Origin: JAEHDI01 sp035455185
GTDB taxonomy: Bacteria; Acidobacteriota; Terriglobia; Bryobacterales; Bryobacteraceae
Assembly: GCA_035455185.1 (NCBI GenBank)
Contig: DATIFQ010000412.1
Span: forward strand, 24,885-88,884
Reading direction: 5' to 3'
DNA: 64,000 bases
Shown: in pieces, positions 1 through 7,747 of the stretch
Layout of the letters: every line of letters starts with the position of its first letter
How positions within the stretch are numbered: position 1 is the first letter of the stretch
Notes under the pieces: model-generated
Seen by the model: the letters and a program-made list of their open reading frames with translations, nothing else
Told to the model about the DNA's origin: nothing
Databases searched by the model: none
Program-made: the position numbers and the translations under genes

Positions 1-383
1 TGGAAATTCCAAGGGCCCGCAACCGTCTTGACGAGGTTCACACTCGGCTCGTTAAGGCGCAAGCTTGAGAACTCGAGCTGTCCAGTGAACAAAGCTCCGA
101 TCCGAATATTCGCCTCCATGGAGGCGACGTAGGCGATTGGCTCGATCCCGATCGCGGGGTCCTCGTGGATCACTACTTTATTCAGCGTGAACCCCGGACC
201 CCGGAGCAGACTAAAGCGAACGTCCGCGATCTCAACTTTCCGGCCGAGAGCAGCTTCGAGTGATTGGTGGACCCTTCGTCGAAACTGGTCCGCGTGGAGA
301 AAAGGCGCCACCGCCACGGCCGCAGCCGCCAGCATCAGGGCCGCTAGGACGACCTTCCGAAGCGTGACGCGCGGCAGTTTCAT
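1..383 (-). CDS. AsmA-like protein, N-terminal part (cut by window edge)
   Basis: The reading frame opens at the ATG at 383-381 and stays open to base 1, so only about 127 N-terminal residues are visible. It starts with a hydrophobic segment (VVLAALMLAAAAVAVAPFL) and continues with features typical of AsmA N-termini: a phrase like RKVEIADVRFSLLRGPGFTL at about residues 47-66, then a description-like beta-rich stretch (NIRIGALFTGQLEFSSLRL). AsmA-family proteins are inner-membrane anchored, project into the periplasm and are linked to envelope or lipid transport. The ATG overlaps the stop of the MocA-like gene (ATGA), so it is probably translationally coupled to it. No functional link to molybdoenzyme maturation is obvious. 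The family call rests on the N-terminus only. Confidence 0.7.
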   Translation of the reverse strand, partial: MKLPRVTLRKVVLAALMLAAAAVAVAPFLHADQFRRRVHQSLEAALGRKVEIADVRFSLLRGPGFTLNKVVIHEDPAIGIEPIAYVASMEANIRIGALFTGQLEFSSLRLNEPSVNLVKTVAGPWNF

Positions 384-982
384 GGCCGCAGCGGCGCCGA
401 CAGCAAACGGCGGTACGCCTCGGGGTCGTCGGCATCCTCGTGGATTCCCGGGTCGTTCACTTCCACGCGGGCGGTCCGGTCCAGATGACGATGGACGACG
501 TCGCGCGCCGTGGCGCCGGCTGCGAGCGAGAGGAACTCCGGAATCAGCTCGCGGGCGCAGCAGACGGGGTGACCGCGGCGGCCATTGGATTGCGGGATCA
601 CAAGCAGCTCACCGGATCGGCCGGAGAATCGGCGGACGATTGCGGAGACAGTGGATGGGCGCACGCCGGCATGGTCGACCGGGGTGAAGAGGAATCCGTC
701 GGCATCCTCAGGAACGGCGGAGAGGCCGCTCTGAAGAGAACTGAGCTGGCCGCGCGCGTAATCGGGATTCACCACGACGGCATCCGCAACCTCCGGCGCG
801 AGACCATGGCGAACGGTTTCGGCGTCATGTCCCAGCACCAGGATGACAGGCGCGCACCCCGCTTCCCGGAACAATCGAGCGAGACGTTCGGCGAACGTTT
901 CTCCCGCCAGCGGCAGAAGGGCCTTCGGAGTGCCCATCCGGCTGGATGCACCCGCGGCCAGGATGAGAGCGGCAAGTTTCAC
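380..982 (-). CDS. MocA-like nucleotidyltransferase (molybdenum cofactor cytidylyltransferase family)
   Basis: A 200-residue NTP-transferase of the MobA/MocA type. The N-terminus carries the nucleotide-binding signature LAAGASSRMGTPKALLPL, where the G-S-S-R-M-G and following K contact the nucleotide. PVDHAGVRP near residue 100 matches the acidic metal-binding region. Members transfer CMP or GMP to molybdopterin. Encoded next to XdhC, it most likely makes the cytosine dinucleotide form of the cofactor for a xanthine dehydrogenase/CO dehydrogenase-type enzyme whose structural genes are not in this window. The start is a GTG whose last bases form the XdhC stop (GTGA), so the two are coupled. Confidence 0.85.
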   Translation of the reverse strand: MKLAALILAAGASSRMGTPKALLPLAGETFAERLARLFREAGCAPVILVLGHDAETVRHGLAPEVADAVVVNPDYARGQLSSLQSGLSAVPEDADGFLFTPVDHAGVRPSTVSAIVRRFSGRSGELLVIPQSNGRRGHPVCCARELIPEFLSLAAGATARDVVHRHLDRTARVEVNDPGIHEDADDPEAYRRLLSAPLRP

Positions 983-1815
983 TTCAGCAGCGCCCTGGTG
1001 TTTTCGTGGGCGAAAATTGATTTTGAGAGCTCGCGCCAGTCCGACGGAGCGTTCCGCCGGACGGCGATCATCTCTGCCACAACCGAGATAGCGATCTCTT
1101 CCGGAGACTCAGCGCCAATCTCCAGTCCCATAGGTGCGTAGATTCTCTCCAGGCTCTCACGCGCAACACCCTCCCTCTCCAATTCCTTGATCACCGAGAT
1201 GACTTTCCGCTTGCTGCCGATCATGGCGATGTAGCGCGCAGAAGATCCGGCGACGAGACGAAGGACCCGCATGTCGTCCCGGTGGCCGCGGGTGACGATG
1301 ACAACATAGCCGGACTCGTTGATGGCGAGCCGCGGGACGACATCCTCATACTCGCCGGCGTGGATTTCGTCCGCCTCCGGGAAACGCTCGCGGCTGGCGA
1401 ACGATTCGCGATCATCGATCACGGCGGTGGAGAAGCCGGCAAGAGCGGCGACTTTGGCGAGGCTTTTCGAGATGTGTCCCGCCCCAAAAATAAACGCCTT
1501 TGGCTGAGGGAATACTGGCTCCACGAAGACCTCCAGTTGGCCGCCGCAGATCAGGCCGTTGTCGTAAGCGGCGTCCTGTCCAAGATTGAAACTGAGACGT
1601 TTCGCCTTGCCTGACTCGATGACTTCCCGAGCAGCGTTCCAGACCTCTGCCTCAACGCAGCCGCCGCCGATCGTGCCGGCGATAGAACCGTCGTCGCGGA
1701 TGAGCAATTTGGCGCTCTCGTAGCTGGGGATGGATCCCTGTACCTGGACAATGGTGGCAAGCGCGCATCTCCTGCCTTCGCGGCGCAGCCGCACCAACTC
1801 TTCGAAGATGTCCAT
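979..1815 (-). CDS. XdhC/CoxI family molybdoenzyme maturation protein
   Basis: A 278-residue protein with the two XdhC modules. The N-terminal XdhC_CoxI domain contains GSIPSYESAKLLI and GTIGGGCVEAEVW. The C-terminal Rossmann-like domain begins at FIFGAGHISKSLAKVA and contains VVIVTRGHRDDM and YIAMIGSKRK. XdhC proteins hold and sulfurate the molybdenum cofactor before it is inserted into xanthine dehydrogenase-type enzymes. I chose the ATG at 1815 rather than an upstream in-frame ATG because MDIFEELVRLR is the family-like N-terminus and a perfect TATAAT lies 9 nt before it. It leads a coupled XdhC-MocA-AsmA set, divergent from the HAD gene. Confidence 0.9.
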   Translation of the reverse strand: MDIFEELVRLRREGRRCALATIVQVQGSIPSYESAKLLIRDDGSIAGTIGGGCVEAEVWNAAREVIESGKAKRLSFNLGQDAAYDNGLICGGQLEVFVEPVFPQPKAFIFGAGHISKSLAKVAALAGFSTAVIDDRESFASRERFPEADEIHAGEYEDVVPRLAINESGYVVIVTRGHRDDMRVLRLVAGSSARYIAMIGSKRKVISVIKELEREGVARESLERIYAPMGLEIGAESPEEIAISVVAEMIAVRRNAPSDWRELSKSIFAHENTRALLK

Positions 1816-1824
1816 TCGTCGGAG

Positions 1825-1830
1825 ATTATA
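1825..1830 (-). promoter_or_regulatory. -10 box TATAAT for the XdhC operon
   Basis: Perfect TATAAT on the minus strand, ending 9 nt before the ATG at 1815. With normal spacing, transcription would start at or within a few bases of the start codon, so the mRNA would be leaderless or nearly so. No clear TTGACA-like -35 is present at the usual distance. Confidence 0.5.
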
Positions 1831-1868
1831 CCGTGCCCGAGCACCGGCAGTTCCGAAACCGGGTGTGC

Positions 1869-1874
1869 TATCAT
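1869..1874 (+). promoter_or_regulatory. -10-like box TATCAT before the HAD gene
   Basis: TATCAT lies 9 nt before a GTG at 1884, the same spacing seen before several other genes here. It supports the GTG as the real start and a leaderless transcript. Confidence 0.35.
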
Positions 1875-1883
1875 CCGCTTCGA

Positions 1884-2561
1884 GTGAAGCAAGCAGGCGG
1901 TTTGGCGAGCGGGCTGGCGCTTGTTTTTGACCTGGATGGAGTGGTCGTGGATTCAAATCCGGTCCACACGGAAACTTGGCGACTCTATCTGGAGCGGCAC
2001 GGGGTCGAGGCTGACGAAGACATGCCGTGGCGAATGTTCGGCAGACGGAACGACGACATCGTCCGCGATCTGTTCGGCCCGGGCCTCAGCCAAGAGGAAG
2101 TGATCGAGCACGGCGCAGCAAAGGAACGCTTGTTCCGCGAGGAGATGCGGGATCAGTTGCCGCACCGCTTGGTTCCCGGTCTCGTTGCGTTCTTGGAACG
2201 GCATCGGGACGCACCCCTCGGCGTCGCATCGAACGCGGAACCGGAGAATGTCGCGTTCGTGCTGGACTGTGCCGGGCTTCGGCACTACTTCAATGTGGTG
2301 GTGGACGGCCACCAGGTACAGAAGCCGAAGCCTTCGCCCGATATATTCTTGAAGGCAGCCGAGTTGCTGGAGACGGCCCCCGGCAATTGCGTAGTGTTCG
2401 AGGATTCGCTCGCCGGGGTGGAGGCGGCCATCGCGGCGGGAATGCGCGTGGTCGGAGTGTGCACGACGCACGGATCTTTGCCCGGCGTACAGTTGGAAAT
2501 CGAGGACTTTCGAAGCATCGAACTTGAGTCATGGCTTCGACGTCAAATCCCGCTTTTGTGA
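1884..2561 (+). CDS. HAD-superfamily phosphatase, beta-phosphoglucomutase-like
   Basis: A 225-residue HAD subfamily I hydrolase. Motif I is FDLDGVVVDS near the N-terminus (catalytic Asp pair in D-x-D), motif II is GVASNAEPEN, motif III is the Lys in QKPKPSPDIF, and motif IV is FEDSLAGVEAA. The helical cap sits between motifs I and II. The arrangement is that of beta-phosphoglucomutase and related sugar-phosphate phosphatases; the substrate cannot be read from sequence. An upstream ATG at 1833 is possible, but the extra residues do not look family-like and the GTG at 1884 has a TATCAT 9 nt before it. The 3' end overlaps the next gene by 31 nt. Confidence 0.85.
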   Translation: MKQAGGLASGLALVFDLDGVVVDSNPVHTETWRLYLERHGVEADEDMPWRMFGRRNDDIVRDLFGPGLSQEEVIEHGAAKERLFREEMRDQLPHRLVPGLVAFLERHRDAPLGVASNAEPENVAFVLDCAGLRHYFNVVVDGHQVQKPKPSPDIFLKAAELLETAPGNCVVFEDSLAGVEAAIAAGMRVVGVCTTHGSLPGVQLEIEDFRSIELESWLRRQIPLL

Positions 2562-4858
2562 GGATGGCAGGCCTTACGGCGATCCTGCTGGTCGGAATTC
2601 CGGCGGCAGGACAAACGCCGCTGACACTGGAGCAAGCCGCCTCGAGGGAAGGCAGCGACTTTCGCCCGCTGTACGAGGGGCGAGAGGTCATCCTCCGCGG
2701 GAGAGTCTCCGTCCAGGTGATTCCGGTCGTCCACTATGCCCATCTGGCGATCCAGGACGACACCGGGCACGGGTTCACGATTGACGGCCCGGCCGAGGAA
2801 CTCGCGCGGTTCTCCCCGGGGGATGTGATCGTAGTGCGGGGAAAGGTCTCGGAGCGAGCCGGCCTGCCCGTGCTCAATCCGGCCGAGATCCGCATCATCG
2901 GGAAGGGGCCGGTTGTCGAGCCGAGGCGCGTCCCGGTGGAACAACTTAGCGGGTTTCGGCACCAAGGCGTCTATGTGGTCACCGAGGGTCTGGTCCGTGG
3001 TGTCGGCACGAACGAAGGAGGACACTTTCTGCTGCTCGGCAACTCGGGCGCTCCGGTAAAGGTCTTCCTGCCCGACGCGGCAAGCACGTCCAGCGGGGGA
3101 CTCACACAGTTCCGGGTTGGTGATCGGGTGCGGGTGACTGGGATCTCATCCCAGTACGCTCCGCTGCCTCCGTTCAACCGGTACTTCCAGTTGATGATTC
3201 CCGGCGCGGGATCTGTGGAGCTGGTCGACCGGCCCTGGCCCATCCCGATCTGGGCGCTGATTTCCACACTTGGTCTGCTGGCCACCGCCGTGGGGATCTG
3301 GTCGATACGCGAGCGGCATATGGCCGCCCGCCGGCGGGCGATGCGGCGGCTCTATCAACTCGGCGAGGAAATGGTGGGGGCAGTCTCGCCGGAGGAGAGT
3401 CTCCGCATTCTGAATGCTACGTTGCCGGAGACACTAGGAATCGTCTCCGTGCGGATGTATCTGTACTCCCACAGCGAGAAACGACTCCGGCCTGTGGTGG
3501 AGGCCGGCGCGGCGCCAAGCCCGGGGCTGCTCCTGGAGGAGGCAGCCACGTGCTGGGGAAACCGCAGTCTGCTGTTGATCCCCGATGTCCGCCGGAGCCC
3601 GTTTCACGCGGAAGGCGCCGCTGGGTTGCCGCGTGCCGCCCTGTTTCTGCCGATGTTCGCGCAGAAAGAACCGGTCGGCGTTTTAGAGGTTGGTGACGCA
3701 CGAAGGGGACGGGAATTCAGTGCGGACGAACTGGCCGTCGCACAGCACCTTGCGAATCAGATCGCCATCGGCATCGAACTGAGGGAGCGACACTCGATCC
3801 GCGATGAACTCTTCCGCAGCGAGAAACTGGCCGCAACGGGGCAACTCATCTCCAACGTCGCGGGCGAGCTGAAGGCGCCATTGGAGGAGATCGAGAAAGC
3901 CGTCCATCGGCTGCGTGGCAGCCGCGTGGAAGTCGAAATCATCTCGAGTCAGGCGAGCCGGGCAGCCGCTATTGTGGATCGGCTTCTTGAATTTACGCGA
4001 AAGGATGACGAAAGTACCCGATTCGACCTCGCGCAGGTGCTGCAAACGCTTCTGAAGAACCGCGAGGGGGCGTGGACGGAAAAAAGCGTCCGTTTCGAAA
4101 ACCTGCTGTCTTCCGATCCGATCTTCGTTACCGGCTCCGGCAAGCAACTGGAAGAAGTCCTCCTGAGCCTAGTCAAGCACGCCGAAGAGTCGGCGCTGCG
4201 GACGGCGGCAAAAATAGTGACGGTTCGGAAAACGAAACTCGTCCGTGGCGTGCAGATCGAGATTCTTTTCAGCGACCCGGGTGACACAGGCGCGGATCCA
4301 TTCAGCGAGACAAACGGTGCGGACGGGGAGGCTCTCGGGTTGGGAGTGTGCCGGAGCATCCTGCGTGGCCAGGGTGGGGATCTGCGAGTCTTCAGACAGC
4401 CCGACGGGTTTCTCCGGTTCGAAGTCGAACTGCCGGCCGGTCCCTCCGCGAACGGCGACTCGGCCACCGTCTCAGCCCCAGGCGACACCCGCATCACGAC
4501 GCTCATATTGGAGCCCGATGTCGATTCCCAGCGCCGGCTTACGGCCCTCCTGAGCGAGGGCGGTCATCGCACCGTGCCCACCGTCACGGCGGAGGATGCT
4601 TTGGAAATCGCCCACCGGTTTCCTTTCCATGCAATCTTCTGCTCGACGAGGCTGGCGGGCATGGACTGCGTTGAATTGTTGGAGCGAACGCGCGATAGAA
4701 TCGACGCATTCGTGTTTCTGAGCGAGTCATATGACGGAGAAAGCGTTCACGCACTACCCCATGGAGAAGGTTACGTGCTGACCAAACCGGTGACTTCAGA
4801 AGACCTGGATCGCGTTCTCCGCTCCATACAGGAAAAAGTGGCGGCCCGGTCGTCCTGA
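2531..4858 (+). CDS. Membrane sensor with degenerate histidine kinase and receiver domains
   Basis: A 775-residue protein. Order: signal or anchor segment (about 12-27), two OB-fold-like extracytoplasmic modules (about 45-130 and 140-225), a transmembrane helix (about 233-255), a GAF-like domain (about 275-425), a kinase core (about 430-635) and a C-terminal receiver-like domain (about 650-770). The kinase core keeps the G2 box (LGLGVCRSI) and an Asp in the G1 region (FSDPGDTG). The phospho-acceptor His is replaced by Gly445 in NVAGELKAP, and the N-box Asn by His550 (LVKHAEES). In the receiver domain the phospho-acceptor Asp is Ser705 (FCSTRLAGMD), and the acidic pair is E-P. It looks like a pseudokinase with a pseudoreceiver, perhaps a binding or scaffolding sensor. 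The start overlaps the HAD gene. Confidence 0.8.
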   Translation: MASTSNPAFVRMAGLTAILLVGIPAAGQTPLTLEQAASREGSDFRPLYEGREVILRGRVSVQVIPVVHYAHLAIQDDTGHGFTIDGPAEELARFSPGDVIVVRGKVSERAGLPVLNPAEIRIIGKGPVVEPRRVPVEQLSGFRHQGVYVVTEGLVRGVGTNEGGHFLLLGNSGAPVKVFLPDAASTSSGGLTQFRVGDRVRVTGISSQYAPLPPFNRYFQLMIPGAGSVELVDRPWPIPIWALISTLGLLATAVGIWSIRERHMAARRRAMRRLYQLGEEMVGAVSPEESLRILNATLPETLGIVSVRMYLYSHSEKRLRPVVEAGAAPSPGLLLEEAATCWGNRSLLLIPDVRRSPFHAEGAAGLPRAALFLPMFAQKEPVGVLEVGDARRGREFSADELAVAQHLANQIAIGIELRERHSIRDELFRSEKLAATGQLISNVAGELKAPLEEIEKAVHRLRGSRVEVEIISSQASRAAAIVDRLLEFTRKDDESTRFDLAQVLQTLLKNREGAWTEKSVRFENLLSSDPIFVTGSGKQLEEVLLSLVKHAEESALRTAAKIVTVRKTKLVRGVQIEILFSDPGDTGADPFSETNGADGEALGLGVCRSILRGQGGDLRVFRQPDGFLRFEVELPAGPSANGDSATVSAPGDTRITTLILEPDVDSQRRLTALLSEGGHRTVPTVTAEDALEIAHRFPFHAIFCSTRLAGMDCVELLERTRDRIDAFVFLSESYDGESVHALPHGEGYVLTKPVTSEDLDRVLRSIQEKVAARSS

Positions 4859-4900
4859 GCCAAGGCGTCACCCGAATTCGGCCGGAGACGAATCGCAGGA

Positions 4901-4906
4901 TACAAT
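4901..4906 (+). promoter_or_regulatory. -10-like box TACAAT
   Basis: TACAAT ends 10 nt before the ATG at 4917 and overlaps the alternative ATG at 4905. If it is used, only the 4917 ATG lies on the transcript. There is no Shine-Dalgarno between box and start. Confidence 0.35.
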
Positions 4907-4916
4907 GAGACTAACG

Positions 4917-5405
4917 ATGGTATCCCGAACCGCTCTGACCGCTGTGTTCCTTGCGTTTTTTCCGGCGCTCAATTTCGCGGCTGAATCTTACAACGGACCG
5001 AAGCCACCCAAGCCGGACGTCGCTTTCCTCCTGCATGCTGACAACCTCGTCGAAACCGAAACACTCGAAGCCAAAGAGGAAACGCGAAAAGACGAGACCA
5101 TTTACACCATCCCCGGCGCCGCCTCATCCGTGCGGACACCGCTCGCGGAGCCGATTTTTCTGATCCAAGTGGAGAAAATCGTGCCCGAGAAGTTGTCCCT
5201 TTTCCGGTTGGAGGTCAAGGAGGGGAATCGGCGAGTCGTCTTTAACCAGAAGAAGAGGAAGGACAACCCCGAGCCGATCCGGTTCATCGCGACCGAGATC
5301 GAGGGAAAGCTGTACCGCATCGAGGTCAACCAGCCTCTCGAGAACGGCGAGTATTCGCTGAGTCCGGCGGGATCTAACCAGGTTTTCTGTTTTCAGGTCT
5401 ACTGA
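4917..5405 (+). CDS. Secreted protein of unknown function
   Basis: About 162 residues, starting with a Sec signal peptide (MVSRTALTAVFLAFFPALNFA, cleavage likely after NFA). The mature part is acidic and basic by turns, Lys/Glu-rich, and predicted mostly beta with an unusual PKPPKPD stretch just after the leader. I recognise no catalytic motif or named domain. The ATG at 4905 in the same frame would add four residues; I prefer 4917 because a TACAAT box overlaps the first ATG. It stands alone between the degenerate kinase and the VOC gene. Confidence 0.65.
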   Translation: MVSRTALTAVFLAFFPALNFAAESYNGPKPPKPDVAFLLHADNLVETETLEAKEETRKDETIYTIPGAASSVRTPLAEPIFLIQVEKIVPEKLSLFRLEVKEGNRRVVFNQKKRKDNPEPIRFIATEIEGKLYRIEVNQPLENGEYSLSPAGSNQVFCFQVY

Positions 5406-5444
5406 GGGGCGGCCCGCCCAACAGTCCTGACCTCTTCAAGTTGT

Positions 5445-5450
5445 TAGAAT
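5445..5450 (+). promoter_or_regulatory. -10-like box TAGAAT before the VOC gene
   Basis: TAGAAT ends 9 nt before the ATG at 5460, with no Shine-Dalgarno in between. This fits the leaderless pattern seen elsewhere in the window. Confidence 0.4.
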
Positions 5451-5459
5451 TCAAGTTAT

Positions 5460-5834
5460 ATGTTCAAAGGACTGGAGCACACTGCGATCGCCTCGCCAAA
5501 TCCGGAGAGGCTGGCGCAGTGGTACGTGGATCATCTCGGGTTCATCATCAATCACAGGTACGACGGCAACGTCTTCGTGAAGGCAAAGAACGGTGGGATG
5601 CTCGAGATCATCCCGTCGGAGGGGGATCGCGCTCCCCAGAAACTCAAGGACCCAGGGCTGCGGCATCTGGCAATCGCCGTCGACGACTTCGAAGCGGCTC
5701 ACCGGCAACTGCGTTCGCTGGGTGTCGAGTTCGCGACAGACGTCATGAACCTAAAGGGGAACCTGCTCGTGTTTTTCCTCGACGGCGACGGGAACTATGT
5801 GCACCTGATCCACCGGCCGGCGCCTCTTCCGTAG
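5460..5834 (+). CDS. VOC family (glyoxalase/bleomycin-resistance fold) protein
   Basis: A 124-residue single VOC unit made of two beta-alpha-beta-beta-beta modules. Conserved features are HTAIASPNPERLAQWYVDHLGF at the N-terminus (His8 as candidate metal ligand), MLEIIPSEG in the first module, LRHLAIAVDDFEAAHRQL opening the second, and FFLDGDGNYVHLIHR at the end, supplying further His and acidic ligands. VOC proteins include dioxygenases, lyases, epimerases and drug-binding proteins, so the reaction cannot be fixed. It is followed after 12 nt by an MFS exporter, which leaves open a role in detoxification. Confidence 0.85.
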   Translation: MFKGLEHTAIASPNPERLAQWYVDHLGFIINHRYDGNVFVKAKNGGMLEIIPSEGDRAPQKLKDPGLRHLAIAVDDFEAAHRQLRSLGVEFATDVMNLKGNLLVFFLDGDGNYVHLIHRPAPLP

Positions 5835-5846
5835 TCTGGTGGCAGC

Positions 5847-7052
5847 GTGGTCCAACGAGTCTTCAAGGCGTTTCAATACCGCGACTTCCGCCTGATGTGG
5901 CTGGGCGCCTGCACGTCCAGTGTTGGCACGTGGATGCAGAAGCTCGCCCAGAGCTGGCTGGTGCTCCAGATTTCCGGCTCGCCGTTTCTGCTGGGTCTCG
6001 ATTCGTTTTTGGGCGAGATTCCTATTTTTCTCTTCTCTTTGATCGGCGGGGTGGTGGCGGACCGCACGGATCGCCGTCACCTGCTGCTCGCTTCGCAGTT
6101 CGTGCAGCTGAGTTGTGCGTTCCTGCTGGCGGGGTTGATCGTGTTCGACGTGGTGAAGGTCTGGCACATCCTCACGCTCTCCTTCGTTGTGGGGCTGGCC
6201 CAAGCGTTTGGCGGGCCCGCCTACCAGGCGCTCATCCCGTCGCTGGTTCGTTCGGAGGACCTTTCCAACGCAATCGCCCTGAACTCGATTCAGTTTAATC
6301 TCGCACGCGTGATCGGCCCGATGCTCGGCGGGCTCGCGCTGACGAAGCTGGGCGCGGCCTGGTGTTTCGGGCTGAACGGCGTCTCTTTTGTCGCGGTGAT
6401 CATTTCCCTGCTCATGCTTCAAATCCGGTTTGTACCGGAGCGGACGAATGAGTCGATGCTCACCAGCATGAAACAGGGCATCCAATTCATTCGGAGGCAG
6501 AGAGCGATGGAGCCGTTAATCGCGCTCGCCTTTCTGATGACGCTGCTCGGCATTCCGCTGATCGTCTTTCTGCCCGTCTTCGCCAAAGACGTGTTCCACC
6601 ACGGCGCGAATACCTACACGCTATTCCTGTCAATCTCGGGGGCGGGCTCGGTGCTGGGTGCGCTGGTGGTCGCTGGGATGGGCAACATTCGCCACAAGGG
6701 GCGAACCGCGCTGTTGATGCTGGTCGCGTTGGGAATCTGCATGGGCGGTTTCGCACTTTCGAAGTCGCTGGTGCTGAGCTGCCTGCTGCTGTTTACTGCG
6801 GGCATTGCGCTGATCTCGGTGTTCTCGCTGGTCACGTCTCTCGTGCAGTTGATCGCCGTGGACGAGATGCGCGGCCGTGTGATGAGCGTGTATAACGTGG
6901 CCTTCCGCGGTGGGATGCCGATCGGCAGCCTGGTCACGGGATCTCTTGTTCCGGTCTTCTCGGCGCCTTCCGTGTTCGCCTGCAACGGCGTGTTACTGAC
7001 CGCGCTTGGCCTCTACTTCCTTCTGGTGCAGAGGCGGGTGGCATCCCTATAG
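5847..7052 (+). CDS. MFS transporter, EntS/MFS_3-type exporter
   Basis: A 401-residue major facilitator with about 12 predicted membrane helices. The start FQYRDFRLMWLGACTSSVGTWMQ is typical of the MFS_3 (EntS-like) group, and GGVVADRTDRRHLLL is the loop 2-3 motif A. The group contains siderophore and drug exporters in the inner membrane, driven by proton antiport. The start codon is GTG. It lies 12 nt downstream of the VOC gene, and the following TPR gene starts 11 nt after its stop, so VOC-MFS could be one unit. The substrate is unknown. Confidence 0.88.
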   Translation: MVQRVFKAFQYRDFRLMWLGACTSSVGTWMQKLAQSWLVLQISGSPFLLGLDSFLGEIPIFLFSLIGGVVADRTDRRHLLLASQFVQLSCAFLLAGLIVFDVVKVWHILTLSFVVGLAQAFGGPAYQALIPSLVRSEDLSNAIALNSIQFNLARVIGPMLGGLALTKLGAAWCFGLNGVSFVAVIISLLMLQIRFVPERTNESMLTSMKQGIQFIRRQRAMEPLIALAFLMTLLGIPLIVFLPVFAKDVFHHGANTYTLFLSISGAGSVLGALVVAGMGNIRHKGRTALLMLVALGICMGGFALSKSLVLSCLLLFTAGIALISVFSLVTSLVQLIAVDEMRGRVMSVYNVAFRGGMPIGSLVTGSLVPVFSAPSVFACNGVLLTALGLYFLLVQRRVASL

Positions 7053-7055
7053 AAT
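7050..7055 (+). promoter_or_regulatory. -10-like box TAGAAT before the TPR gene
   Basis: TAGAAT overlaps the MFS stop codon and ends 8 nt before the ATG at 7064. It suggests a separate leaderless transcript for the TPR gene and downstream membrane protein. Confidence 0.35.
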
Positions 7056-7063
7056 TGAGGTTT

Positions 7064-7747
7064 ATGCGCGCGGCGGCAATCATTGGGACACTCTTGTTGG
7101 CGCCGTGGCTGGTGGCGTCGGAACTCGAGGCTGCTCGAGATATGCAGGACGCGGCGAAACTAGAGGCGCTGATCGCCCCTCTGGCGGATGCCGCCGCCAG
7201 GAGTACAAACGACGCTCCGGCACAGTACCGGCTGGCGCTGGCCCGATCCTATCTCGCGGAGGTGGCCATGGAGCTCCGCGACAAGACGCGGGCGAAGGTG
7301 GCGGCCGAAGCGGGCATCCAGGCAGCCGAACGCGCCGTAGCCTTGGCGGGCAATGTGGCGGAGCACCACCGGATTCTCGGAACCCTGTGCGGACAAGTGA
7401 TTCCGGCCAACGTTCTCTTCGGCTTGAAGTACGGGCGCTGTGCGACGGATTCGGTCAACAAGGCGATCGAACTCGACCCGAAATCCTCCTCCGCCTACCT
7501 GAGCCGCGCGGTGGGGAACTACTACCTGCCCGAGGGACTCGGAGGAGGCGCTCAACTGGCGCTGCGGGACTGCCAGAAGGCTATCGAGTTGAATCCGAAA
7601 TCGGCTGAAGCGCACCTCTGGCTCGGCATCATGCTGCGTAAACTGAATCGAAACGAGGAAGCCCGGACAGCCATCCGAAGATCCCTGGAGTTGAATCCGC
7701 GGCGGGTGTGGGCAAAGCAACAGTTGGAGAAGACGCCGACCAAATAA
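7064..7747 (+). CDS. Exported TPR-repeat protein
   Basis: About 227 residues beginning with a Sec signal peptide (MRAAAIIGTLLLAPWLVAS). The rest is helical with tetratricopeptide-like repeats; the clearest are AVNKAIELDPKSSSAYL-like, KAIELNPKSAEAHLWLG and RRSLELNPRRVWAKQQL in the C-terminal half. TPRs mediate protein-protein contacts, here probably in the periplasm. A TTG three codons upstream (7055) is possible but falls inside the TAGAAT box. The stop overlaps the start of the next gene (TAATG), so the pair is coupled and the TPR protein may act with that membrane protein. Confidence 0.8.
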   Translation: MRAAAIIGTLLLAPWLVASELEAARDMQDAAKLEALIAPLADAAARSTNDAPAQYRLALARSYLAEVAMELRDKTRAKVAAEAGIQAAERAVALAGNVAEHHRILGTLCGQVIPANVLFGLKYGRCATDSVNKAIELDPKSSSAYLSRAVGNYYLPEGLGGGAQLALRDCQKAIELNPKSAEAHLWLGIMLRKLNRNEEARTAIRRSLELNPRRVWAKQQLEKTPTK

